NCBI GenBank assembly: GCA_043744275.1 | Contig: JAYTUY010000151.1 | Location: forward strand, 8,774 to 72,773 | Direction: 5' to 3' | Origin: JAAFJT01 sp043744275 | Lineage (GTDB): Bacteria; Bacteroidota; Bacteroidia; Chitinophagales; Saprospiraceae | DNA: 64,000 bases | In this document: in pieces, positions 55,998 through 63,443 of the stretch | How the letters are laid out: each line of letters starts with the position of its first letter | Position numbering within the stretch: the stretch's first letter is position 1 | The notes under the pieces: generated by a model | Seen by the model: only the letters and a program-made list of their open reading frames with translations | Told to the model about the DNA's origin: nothing | The model's database searches: none | Translations under genes and position numbers: made by a program

Positions 55998-57107
55998 TTA
56001 TCCCCAAATGGTTTGCGCCGTTTTCACTACCAATTCTAACTTACGCCATTGATCATCTTCTGTCAAGGCATTGCCATGTGAAGTGCTTGAAAAACCGCAT
56101 TGAGGGCTGAGGCACATATTGTCAAGTGGCATATATTTAGCGGCTTCATCGATGCGTGTGGTCAATTCCTCAACCGATTCCAATTGCGGAATTTTAGAAG
56201 AAACCAAGCCTAAAACGACCATTTTATTAGAAGGAACAAAGCGCAGTGGTGCAAAATCACCCGACCGCTCATCGTCATATTCTAAGAAATAAGCATCCAC
56301 ATTCAAGTCATTGAACAGCACCTCGGCAACTGGTTCATAACCTCCCTCAGCAAACCAAGTGCTGCGATAATTGCCCCTGCAAAGGTGAATGCCAACGGTC
56401 AAATCGTCAGGACGATCATCAATAACGGAATTAATCAAGGCGGCATACGTGCGCGGCAATGTATCAGGGTCTTCGCCCCGTTCTTGAGCCGCTTCACGCA
56501 TTTTAGGGTCGCAGAGATAAGCCAAATTCGTATCGTCCAACTGTAAATAACGGCAACCAGCAGCGTATAAAGCGGCAATTTCAGCGCGATATGCCTTAGA
56601 TAAATCATGAAAAAACTCGTCCATATCAGGATAAGCGGTGATGTCAATAGACTTCCGACCCCCTCTAAAATGTATCATCGTCGGCGAAGGAATCGACACT
56701 TTAGGCGTTTGATGGACGACTGATTTTAAAAAATTATAATCCTCTACTTGAATATCTCGAGCATGGCGAAGTTTACCTGTTACACTCAATTTAGGCGGTG
56801 TAAAGCCATCTTCTGCTACTTTGGCATTCGGATTTGAACCAATTCCACCTGTGACAGCCACGCCATCCAATTGTTTTAGAAAATCAAGATGGAAATAATC
56901 ACGGCGAAATTCACCGTCTGTAATGGCTTTCATGCCGACGGCTTCCACCTTTTTGACGGTCTCAGCGATTGCTTCATTTTCAGCAAGCCTTAATTCCTCT
57001 GCGGATACTTCACCCATTTTCCAACGATAGCGGAGGTCAAGCAAGGCTTTAGGGCGTAATAAACTGCCGACTTGGTCAGCACGGAAAGGTGGGTTTATTT
57101 TAGTCAT
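55998..57107 (-). CDS. MetE-like methyltransferase (methionine synthase II family)
   Basis: 369 residues. The barrel of cobalamin-independent methionine synthase, C-terminal half only: FRADQVGSLLRP near the start, CRYLQLDDTNLAYLCDP, HLCRGNYRS (His and Cys zinc ligands) and CLSPQCGFSST with the last Cys ligand. The substrate-binding N-terminal half of MetE is absent. Such half-length proteins transfer methyl groups from small donors in some catabolic clusters; here a demethylation of an aromatic or sulfur compound can be imagined but not shown. No motif copy inside. Confidence 0.75.
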   Translation of the reverse strand: MTKINPPFRADQVGSLLRPKALLDLRYRWKMGEVSAEELRLAENEAIAETVKKVEAVGMKAITDGEFRRDYFHLDFLKQLDGVAVTGGIGSNPNAKVAEDGFTPPKLSVTGKLRHARDIQVEDYNFLKSVVHQTPKVSIPSPTMIHFRGGRKSIDITAYPDMDEFFHDLSKAYRAEIAALYAAGCRYLQLDDTNLAYLCDPKMREAAQERGEDPDTLPRTYAALINSVIDDRPDDLTVGIHLCRGNYRSTWFAEGGYEPVAEVLFNDLNVDAYFLEYDDERSGDFAPLRFVPSNKMVVLGLVSSKIPQLESVEELTTRIDEAAKYMPLDNMCLSPQCGFSSTSHGNALTEDDQWRKLELVVKTAQTIWG

Positions 57108-57158
57108 CTTGTTGTTTTTATTTTATAATTTATTGATTTTCAACATCTTAAAATATTT

Positions 57159-57179
57159 CACTCATCACTCATCACTCAT
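57159..57179. repeat. Heptad tandem repeat CACTCAT x3
   Basis: Three exact 7-bp units and a partial fourth just after the MetE-like start region. Confidence 0.65.
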
Positions 57180-57925
57180 CATTTCAAAGGTCTTCCTCCA
57201 TCAACAGGAATAATTGCCCCCGTTGTAAAAGTTAAAGATGTGGCTAAAGCGAAAACGGCATTGGCAACATCTTCAGGAACAGCCAATTTACTGAGGGGGG
57301 TCAAATCCTCTTGCAATTTAATGTATTCAGGCGGAAAACTGTTAGCATATTCGCCTAAAACCCAACCTGGAGACACTGATACGACTCGAATCGTGGGTGC
57401 TAATGCCCGCGCTAATGAGCGTGTCATACTATCAATCGCCGCTTTTGAAGCACAATATGCTACATTGCTGCCTATCGCAGTGACCGCCGCCACTGATGAA
57501 ATATTGACAATCAAGCCATTACCACTTTGCATTAATAGGTTTTTACAAGCCCGAATCATGGCAAAAGAGCCTCTGAAATTGGTCGTAAAAATTTTATCAA
57601 TCCATTCATCTGTCAAGGCATCAAGGTCGTCGTGTGGAACGGGCGTTGTAATACCTGCATTATTGACTAAAATGTCCAATTGACCATATTTTTCAAGGAT
57701 AAAATGCGATAAATCAGCCAATTTAGAACTATCATCAACAGGTGCATGAAAGGTTGAATGATTACTACCCCTCAGTATATTGACTAAATTTTGAGCTTTT
57801 TCACCATTACTATTATAAGTTATAATGACCGAAGCCCCTTCATCTGCCAACCGTTGACAAATAGCTGAGCCGATGCCTCCTGCCCCTCCTGTTACGAGTG
57901 CTATTTTACCATGTAATGTAGTCAT
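57179..57925 (-). CDS. Short-chain dehydrogenase/reductase
   Basis: 248 residues. Cofactor motif ALVTGGAGGIGSAICQ, NNAG in LVNNAGITT, and the catalytic YxxxK as YCASKAA with an upstream Ser (NISSVAAV), the classical SDR layout with NAD(P)H. C-terminal TTGAIIPVDGGRPLK. Motif copies 57289 (TPLS) and 57768 (ILRG) in frame. In the gene cluster it may oxidise a diol or hydroxy-acid intermediate. Substrate unknown. Confidence 0.88.
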   Translation of the reverse strand: MTTLHGKIALVTGGAGGIGSAICQRLADEGASVIITYNSNGEKAQNLVNILRGSNHSTFHAPVDDSSKLADLSHFILEKYGQLDILVNNAGITTPVPHDDLDALTDEWIDKIFTTNFRGSFAMIRACKNLLMQSGNGLIVNISSVAAVTAIGSNVAYCASKAAIDSMTRSLARALAPTIRVVSVSPGWVLGEYANSFPPEYIKLQEDLTPLSKLAVPEDVANAVFALATSLTFTTGAIIPVDGGRPLK

Positions 57926-57940
57926 ATTTTATATTTAAAA

Positions 57941-59227
57941 TCACACCTCTACCTCACCATATTTTTTAACCCTCAAATCCGCTTGCGCTTTATGCCCCCA
58001 AAAGTTTTCAATAGCGCATAGGCGTGAGCAATATTCACCAATCATGGCGCTCGCTTCAGCTGTTTTGACCTCTTGATAGGTGCATGTTTTTAAGAATTTA
58101 CCGACCCATAAACCGCCTGTATAACGCGCCGAGCCTTTGGTTGGTAAGGTATGATTTGTACCGATGACTTTATCACCATACGCCACATTTGTTTTATCAC
58201 CTAAGAACAAAGCACCGTAATTACGCATATTTTCAAGGAAATAACGCGGGTTTTCAGTCATCACCTGCACATGTTCGTTGGCAATTTTATCTGCTTCTTC
58301 TACCATTTCATCTACGGTATCTACTAAAATCACTCGCCCGAAATCTCGCCATGAAAGGCTCGCCACATCAGCCGTCGGAAGGGTTTCTAACTGACGGGCT
58401 ACTTCTTCAATAGTATCGTATGCTAAGGCTTTATTATTCGTAATCAAAATAGCGGGCGAAGTGGGTCCATGTTCAGCTTGTCCTAAAAGGTCAGTCGCGC
58501 AGGTTTCAGCATCGCAAGTATGGTCTGCAATGATGAGCGTTTCGGTGGGTCCAGCGAATAAATCAATGCCTACTTTGCCGTATAATTGACGTTTGGCTTC
58601 TGCTACATACGCATTGCCCGGACCCACGAGCATGACGCAAGGCTCAATGGTTTCGGTACCAATCGCCATCGCTGCAATGGCTTGAACACCACCGAGCAGA
58701 TAAATTTCGTCCGCACCCGCCATATGCATAGCAGCAACAGTAGCCGCTGGAATTTCACCATTAATAGGCGGCGTACAAGCGATAACCCGTTTCACCCCTG
58801 CCACTTTAGCCGTCAAAACGCTCATATGCGCAGAAGCCACCATCGGGTAACGACCTCCTGGCACGTAACAACCGACGCTGTCAACGGGTATATTTTTATG
58901 TCCTAAAAACACGCCCGGCAAGGTTTCTACTTCAATATCTTTAATGGATTCTCTTTGTTTTTGAGCAAAATTGCGAATTTGCGTTTGAGCGAAGGTAATA
59001 TCGCTTATCACTTCCTCTGGTAAGCCCTTGATGATGTCTTGAATTTCTTCCGCCGATAATCTAAAACTCTTAGGCGACCATTTATCAAGGCGTGCAGACA
59101 ACTCTCGAATTGCTGTATCGCCCCGTTCTTTGACGTCATTCAACATGCCTTCAACCGTTGCTCTTACTTGCAAATCCACATCTAAGGTGTCGGCATACGT
59201 TTTACCGTTTTTAATTATTTGGACCAT
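57941..59227 (-). CDS. Histidinol-dehydrogenase-like enzyme
   Basis: 428 residues from the ATG at 59227 (the frame opens ten codons earlier). Family motifs: the long TETLIIADHTCDAETCATDLLGQAEHG with His and Gln, NEHVQVMTENPRY with His, and GTNHTLPTKGSARYTGGLWV. Zinc-dependent four-electron oxidation of an amino alcohol or diol to the acid. No other histidine genes are near, so this is probably a catabolic homologue such as a sulfopropanediol-type dehydrogenase, not hisD. No motif copy inside. Confidence 0.83.
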   Translation of the reverse strand: MVQIIKNGKTYADTLDVDLQVRATVEGMLNDVKERGDTAIRELSARLDKWSPKSFRLSAEEIQDIIKGLPEEVISDITFAQTQIRNFAQKQRESIKDIEVETLPGVFLGHKNIPVDSVGCYVPGGRYPMVASAHMSVLTAKVAGVKRVIACTPPINGEIPAATVAAMHMAGADEIYLLGGVQAIAAMAIGTETIEPCVMLVGPGNAYVAEAKRQLYGKVGIDLFAGPTETLIIADHTCDAETCATDLLGQAEHGPTSPAILITNNKALAYDTIEEVARQLETLPTADVASLSWRDFGRVILVDTVDEMVEEADKIANEHVQVMTENPRYFLENMRNYGALFLGDKTNVAYGDKVIGTNHTLPTKGSARYTGGLWVGKFLKTCTYQEVKTAEASAMIGEYCSRLCAIENFWGHKAQADLRVKKYGEVEV

Positions 59228-59263
59228 TTTATTGATGAATCGTTTCAGGAAAATCAAGTAAAA

Positions 59264-59294
59264 TTGATAATTTCCGATTAATAATATAATTTTG
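59264..59294 (+). promoter_or_regulatory. Promoter of the UPF0175/DUF3368 pair
   Basis: TTG at 59264-59266, then 20 bp, then TAATTTTG at 59287-59294 (TAnnTTTG). TAATTTTGTAAAAAA is shared with the promoter at 62789. The first gene starts 15 bp after the box. Confidence 0.7.
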
Positions 59295-59309
59295 TAAAAA
59301 AGAATTCAA

Positions 59310-59576
59310 ATGGTAATGTTCAAAAATGATGTAATAATTCCTAAAGAATTTGCCAGTCTTGCTGGGAAAACAGAAAAAGAATTGAAATTAGAACTGGCTA
59401 TATTTTTCTATAAAGAGTTCAAAATTTCATCAGCCAAAGCTGCTCGATTTGCAGAAATACCTCGTGTAGCTTTTTATCATGAATTGGGTAAACATCAAGT
59501 CCCTGTCAATTATGATGTCGCTGATTTTGAGCAAGATATGAAAACCCTTGAAAAATTAAATCTCAACAACCTTTAA
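59310..59576 (+). CDS. UPF0175 family antitoxin
   Basis: 88 residues: FKNDVIIPKEFASLAGKTEKELKLELAIFFYKEFKISSAKAARFAEIPRVAFYHELG, the UPF0175 helical domain with a DNA-binding-like AARFAEIPRVAFY. Such genes precede DUF3368/PIN-like toxins, and here the partner follows after 12 bp. Transcribed against the surrounding catabolic genes. Confidence 0.85.
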   Translation: MVMFKNDVIIPKEFASLAGKTEKELKLELAIFFYKEFKISSAKAARFAEIPRVAFYHELGKHQVPVNYDVADFEQDMKTLEKLNLNNL

Positions 59577-59588
59577 TCAATTCTGTAA

Positions 59589-60074
59589 ATGGTCGTCATC
59601 TCTGATACTACTTGTTTGAGTGCTCTCTTCCAAGTGAATGAACTTCATATTCTTCAAAAGCTGTACAAAGAAATTATCATTCCGAGTAAGGTATTTGATG
59701 AATTATTAGCACTTTCTCTTTTCAACATTGATATAACACCATTATCTGAGTTAGAATGGTTAAAAATCATGAATCCGACTGATAATCTTCAATTACAACA
59801 TTTACTTTTAATTCTTAACGAAGGCGAAGCACATGCTATCGCTTTAATGCTTGAAATGAAAGCTGATTTAATCATTTTAGATGATATGGAAGCCCGCCAA
59901 ATTGCTAAAGATTATAGTCTCAACATAATTGGCTTAGGTGGTGTCTTGATTTCTGCTAAATCAAAAGGTGTTATCCCACAAGTCAAGCCTTTGCTTGACA
60001 AAATAATTTCAATATCTGGATTTTATTTAAGTGCCAAAATCTATCATCTTATTCTAAAAACAGCTGGAGAATAA
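59589..60074 (+). CDS. DUF3368 PIN-like toxin
   Basis: 161 residues. Acidic positions of a PIN-like nuclease can be seen: VVISDTTCLSALF (Asp), NEGEAHAIALML (Glu), LIILDDMEARQIA (Asp-Asp). RNA cleavage is the presumed toxic activity. It ends one base before the convergent SDR stop. The pair shows no iterated motif. Confidence 0.82.
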   Translation: MVVISDTTCLSALFQVNELHILQKLYKEIIIPSKVFDELLALSLFNIDITPLSELEWLKIMNPTDNLQLQHLLLILNEGEAHAIALMLEMKADLIILDDMEARQIAKDYSLNIIGLGGVLISAKSKGVIPQVKPLLDKIISISGFYLSAKIYHLILKTAGE

Positions 60075-60075
60075 T

Positions 60076-60843
60076 TTACGCTAAAGCCCCGCCATCCACT
60101 GCCATCGCATGACCTGTAATAAAAGTAGATTGATCTGAACACAACCACAACGCCACATCAGCCACCTCTTGCGGTTGCCCCATTCGTTTCATGCGTTGAA
60201 AATTAATAGCTTGTTGTTTAGCTTCGGGATTATGCGCTAATTTCCGACGACCTTCCATTAGCATCGGCGTTTCAATAGCCGTTGGGCAAAGGCAATTCAC
60301 TCTGATATTTTTAGTGGCATATTCAATAGCTGCCGTTTTTGTAATGCCCACAACACCATGTTTTGAAGCAGCATAAGGTACGTTTTCAGGTTGCCCAATC
60401 AGTCCTGCTGCGGATGCAATATTGACAATATTACCCCCACCCTGTTGGAGCATTTGAGCAATTTGATATTTCACACAATACCAAGTGCCTGTCAAATTTA
60501 CATTGATTTGTTGCAACCAAGCATCTTCTGGATACTCATGTGTGGGTAGCGAAAGCGTCCCTGCAATACCTGCGGAATTGACCGCACAATCCAAGCGTCC
60601 AAAAGTTTCAACGGTTATTTTGAGCATATTTTCCACATCTTCGCGCTTAGAAATATCCACTTTTATGGCGATGGCTTCACAACCCGACCCCCTCAGTATA
60701 GAAGCCGTTTCTTCGGCTGCTGCTATATTAATGTCCGTTACGACGACTTTTGCACCTTCATTTCCAAAGGATAATGCGGTCGCTTTTCCAATACCTGAGC
60801 CTGCACCAGTTACTAAGCATATTTTATTTTCGAAACGCTTCAT
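60076..60843 (-). CDS. Short-chain dehydrogenase/reductase
   Basis: 255 residues. LVTGAGSGIGKATALSFGNEG, NSAGIAG, and YAASKHGVVG with NIASAAG upstream; the end ITGHAMAVDGGALA closes the Rossmann domain. Motif copy 60689 reads SILRG. It differs clearly from the SDR at 57179, so two steps of the route may use separate dehydrogenases. Confidence 0.88.
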   Translation of the reverse strand: MKRFENKICLVTGAGSGIGKATALSFGNEGAKVVVTDINIAAAEETASILRGSGCEAIAIKVDISKREDVENMLKITVETFGRLDCAVNSAGIAGTLSLPTHEYPEDAWLQQINVNLTGTWYCVKYQIAQMLQQGGGNIVNIASAAGLIGQPENVPYAASKHGVVGITKTAAIEYATKNIRVNCLCPTAIETPMLMEGRRKLAHNPEAKQQAINFQRMKRMGQPQEVADVALWLCSDQSTFITGHAMAVDGGALA

Positions 60844-60940
60844 ATTTTAAATCTTAAATAATCAAACAGGTATTTCAAACAAAGCCAATGTTCCTTTATA
60901 TTACTATTTACAATCTGCTTTTCCATGACCATTTTTTAAA

Positions 60941-61531
60941 TTAAATAACGGAGGCAATCGTGACCCCCTCAGTATAATAGCGATAATCCATACGTTTTCT
61001 GATGGCTTCCATTGCTTCTTTTCCGACTAATTTTTCACAGATATATAAGCCTAAATCTAAAGCAGTGGAGACTGCCCCTGCAGTTATGGTTTTGCCATCT
61101 TCTACAATTCTATCTTTAATCACCTCTTTGCAATAGGGTTTCAATGTCTCATATTCATCAAAATGGGTTGTCGCATTTTTACCCTTTAAAAAACCGGCTG
61201 CGCCTAAAAGTAAACTGCCTGTACAAATGGATAATTTATAAGGAACTGGTTCAGCGGTTTGTAACCATCCCATAAATTCCTTATCCATTTGTAATTCTCT
61301 CGTACCAAAGCCACCCGGTACGATGATCATATCGTAGTCTGCTAAAGAATTGAGCGTTTGATTGCACAGCATTTTCAAACCAAAACTATCCTCAATAATG
61401 GGCTTATTTGAACAAATATCCCAAGTCAAATCAGGGATATAACTCATTGATTTTAAACGACTTATGGGGTCGTAGATGCCAATAAAATCTAAGTAAGTGA
61501 TGCCGTCGTATAGGATAAAGGCTATTTTCAT
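60941..61531 (-). CDS. DJ-1/PfpI family protein
   Basis: 196 residues. The nucleophile elbow SICTGSLLLGAAGF holds the conserved Cys, and PGGFGTRELQ and ATTHFDEYETLKPYC complete the fold; this resembles isonitrile hydratase and related enzymes rather than proteases. Motif copy 60965 encodes YYTEG near the C-terminus. Substrate unknown. Confidence 0.85.
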   Translation of the reverse strand: MKIAFILYDGITYLDFIGIYDPISRLKSMSYIPDLTWDICSNKPIIEDSFGLKMLCNQTLNSLADYDMIIVPGGFGTRELQMDKEFMGWLQTAEPVPYKLSICTGSLLLGAAGFLKGKNATTHFDEYETLKPYCKEVIKDRIVEDGKTITAGAVSTALDLGLYICEKLVGKEAMEAIRKRMDYRYYTEGVTIASVI

Positions 61532-61572
61532 TGTTGCTATTTTATTTGTAGAATTGGTAGGATTTTTTTATT

Positions 61573-61670
61573 AGAATTAGGATTGGTAGGATGAGAAAGA
61601 TGTTTAAGGATTTATCAGCGGGACTTACGCAATCCTTAAACATCTTTAAAATCCTACCAATCCTAATTCT
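61573..61670. repeat. Inverted-repeat element, AATTAGGATTGGTA family, copy 2
   Basis: Left arm AGAATTAGGATTGGTAGGAT with AAGATGTTTAAGGATT (61573-61612), right arm AATCCTTAAACATCTTT with ATCCTACCAATCCTAATTCT (61631-61670). Same block order as copy 1 at 45505. Confidence 0.7.
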
Positions 61671-61698
61671 ATTAACTTAAATCCCAAATTCGAAATCG

Positions 61699-62730
61699 TT
61701 AAACTATTTTATTTCTTAGAATTCCAATTCCTTCAATTTCTAATTCAACAACATCTCCTGCTTCAAGAGGGCGATGTACGCTGAAATTATTTTCAATCAA
61801 ACTGCCCCACCCGACTGTACCTGAGCCGAGTATATCGCCAGGCATAATGGTGACATTATTTTCAGTAGCCCTTTCTATTTGCTCTGGAAAAGCCCAATAA
61901 ACTGTATTGTAATTGCCTTCGGTAATGGTTTGGTCATTAATTTTGGCAGTCATTTTCAAATCAAATCTTTTAAAGTTTTTTTCTGGAAAACGCAGATGTT
62001 CTGGAAATTTTTCCTTAGAAATGGTACATCTATACTGCTCCATTTCGTCTTTTGTGATGATATAGGGTCCAATTGAATTGGCAAAATCTTTACCTTTGTG
62101 AGGACCTAATGGCGGACCACCACCTTCCATTTTTTGAATAGCCCGAGCCGACCAATCGTTGAAAACGGTGTATCCAAAAATATAATCCTCCGCATTTTCA
62201 GCCTTAATATTCGATCCTTTTTTACCCATCACCACTGCTAATTCTAATTCTAAATCCAGCCTTGTTTCTTGGGCTGGCTTTTGTATTTCTTCGTCTAAAC
62301 CATAAATAGCTTGATGGTTGGTGAAATAAAAAATGGGAATTTGATACCAAATTTCACCTACATTATGACCAAATGTTTTAGTCGCATTGAGCATATGTTG
62401 TTCAAAGCCGATAAAATCTCTAAAGCTGCGTGGATTGGGCAGAGGGGCTAAAAGTGTCACTTGCAATTTAGGATCTCTGATTTCGGATTTCGGCGCGTCG
62501 CTATCCGAAATCTGAAATCCGACATCCGACGTCCAATACTGAGGGGGTATATTTTCTAAATTATTGTCTTTAATAATCTTAAAATACTGCTCATGTTTAT
62601 CAATAAAACTCAACATATCGGTGGGCAATCGCTTGTCCGTGAGTTTCATATCTACTACGCCTTGACCGTCTGCGGTGAGCCAGCCAATGCGAGTTTGTCC
62701 TTTTTTATTTTTGAAAGTGATGAGTTTCAT
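61699..62730 (-). CDS. Fumarylacetoacetate hydrolase family protein
   Basis: 343 residues. LLAPLPNPRSFRDFIGFEQHMLNATKTFG starts the catalytic domain; LELELAVVMGKKG has the metal-binding Glu pair; GYTVFNDWSARAIQKMEGGGPPLGPHKGKDFANSIGPYI and MPGDILGSGTVGWGSL complete it. Such enzymes hydrolyse C-C bonds of beta-diketones or isomerise ring-cleavage products. Motif copy 62537 reads PPQY in the N-terminal linker. Likely step after an FAD monooxygenase-initiated ring opening in this cluster. Confidence 0.88.
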   Translation of the reverse strand: MKLITFKNKKGQTRIGWLTADGQGVVDMKLTDKRLPTDMLSFIDKHEQYFKIIKDNNLENIPPQYWTSDVGFQISDSDAPKSEIRDPKLQVTLLAPLPNPRSFRDFIGFEQHMLNATKTFGHNVGEIWYQIPIFYFTNHQAIYGLDEEIQKPAQETRLDLELELAVVMGKKGSNIKAENAEDYIFGYTVFNDWSARAIQKMEGGGPPLGPHKGKDFANSIGPYIITKDEMEQYRCTISKEKFPEHLRFPEKNFKRFDLKMTAKINDQTITEGNYNTVYWAFPEQIERATENNVTIMPGDILGSGTVGWGSLIENNFSVHRPLEAGDVVELEIEGIGILRNKIV

Positions 62731-62766
62731 ACTTTGGAATGACTTATTTTATAATCTAATTTGATT

Positions 62767-62796
62767 TTGATAAAACAATAAAATTCTTTAATTTTG
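62767..62796 (+). promoter_or_regulatory. Promoter of the Uma2-family gene
   Basis: TTG at 62767-62769, 19 bp, then TAATTTTG at 62789-62796, followed by the same TAAAAAA run as at 59287. Confidence 0.68.
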
Positions 62797-62814
62797 TAAA
62801 AAAAAGCACATAAA

Positions 62815-63426
62815 ATGGTTAGTCCAGAAGCACATATTCCAATTTCTTTCCAATCCAAGCGTAAGTTAAAAACTTACACTTTGGCAGAATACCTACGTAA
62901 AGAAGCTAAATCAGCTGACAAACACGAATTTATTAACGGTAATATCATCAAAATGCCCTATTCAAAAGGACCCCATAATATTATATCAGCCAATATTTCA
63001 GCAGAGATGAAGTTTGCATTTAAAAAATTGCCAACTAAATATGTTGTATTCACATCTGATCAAAAAATCTATTTTCCAAGTCTTGATGAAGGTGTCTATG
63101 CCGATGCTTTAGCTGTTTGTGAAAAACCTATCTATTGGGATGATGAAAAATTGTTGCTCATTAATCCCATCATCGTTGTTGAAGTTCTTTCCAAAAGCAC
63201 TCAAAAATATGACCGCACAGGTAAATTCGATAAATACAAAACCCTTGAAAGCATTAGAGAATATGTCCTCATTCGTCAAGATGAATATTATGCTGAAATT
63301 TGGTATCGAAAAGAACCCGGTCTTTGGCAAGAGACTATCATAAAAAATGTTTCAGATAATTTGACTTTACAATCCGTTGGTATTACTATTTCTATGCAGA
63401 ATATTTATGAGAATTTTAATCTCTAA
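62815..63426 (+). CDS. Uma2 (DUF820) family endonuclease-like protein
   Basis: 203 residues with the Uma2 order: YLRKEAKSADKHEFINGNIIKM, YADALAVCEKP, IIVVEVLSKSTQKYDRTGKFDKYKTLESIREYVLI, which includes the Asp, Glu-Val and Lys positions of a PD-(D/E)XK nuclease. Role unknown; these are numerous in filamentous bacteria and often mobile. It is transcribed opposite to its neighbours. Confidence 0.85.
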   Translation: MVSPEAHIPISFQSKRKLKTYTLAEYLRKEAKSADKHEFINGNIIKMPYSKGPHNIISANISAEMKFAFKKLPTKYVVFTSDQKIYFPSLDEGVYADALAVCEKPIYWDDEKLLLINPIIVVEVLSKSTQKYDRTGKFDKYKTLESIREYVLIRQDEYYAEIWYRKEPGLWQETIIKNVSDNLTLQSVGITISMQNIYENFNL

Positions 63427-63443
63427 GTCTTTGTAATTCGATA

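Larger units (their letters stand above)
1507..62546. repeat. Dispersed iterated motif KACTGAGGGG (61 copies)
   Basis: Hand count of exact KACTGAGGGG on both strands. Plus-strand copies begin at 1507, 6390, 7920, 8106, 9905, 11275, 11713, 12805, 13504, 14639, 15288, 16142, 19274, 22729, 24322, 29532, 34328, 34882, 38232, 38905, 41202, 41325, 43795, 43955, 46494, 48577, 50613, 52631, 53836, 57289 and 62537. Minus-strand copies (CCCCTCAGTM, left end given) are at 4109, 5105, 10108, 10682, 15033, 17740, 18693, 22375, 22996, 24916, 26673, 28149, 28485, 29518, 30685, 32600, 33392, 36306, 37220, 39656, 42483, 45261, 47577, 47958, 50916, 55198, 55490, 57768, 60689 and 60965. K is T in 56 and G in five (13504, 15033, 26673, 30685, 38232). 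The G run is 4 in 28, 5 in 25, 6 in 3 and 7 in 5 copies; 53 are followed by T. Near-matches lie at 12163, 40214 and 44999. Function unknown; uptake-sequence-like behaviour is inferred. Confidence 0.95.

Noticed and set aside
57941..59227. Histidine biosynthesis hisD
   Set aside because: No other his gene is present and the neighbours are catabolic; the family has several non-histidine members.
1507..62546. Iterated motif as a Chi or KOPS site
   Set aside because: Copies are almost exactly balanced between strands (31/30) in this window, whereas Chi and KOPS are oriented; a whole-genome skew test would settle it.
1507..62546. Iterated motif as CRISPR or spaced repeat array
   Set aside because: Copies are single, irregularly spaced by hundreds to thousands of bases and lie mostly within genes.
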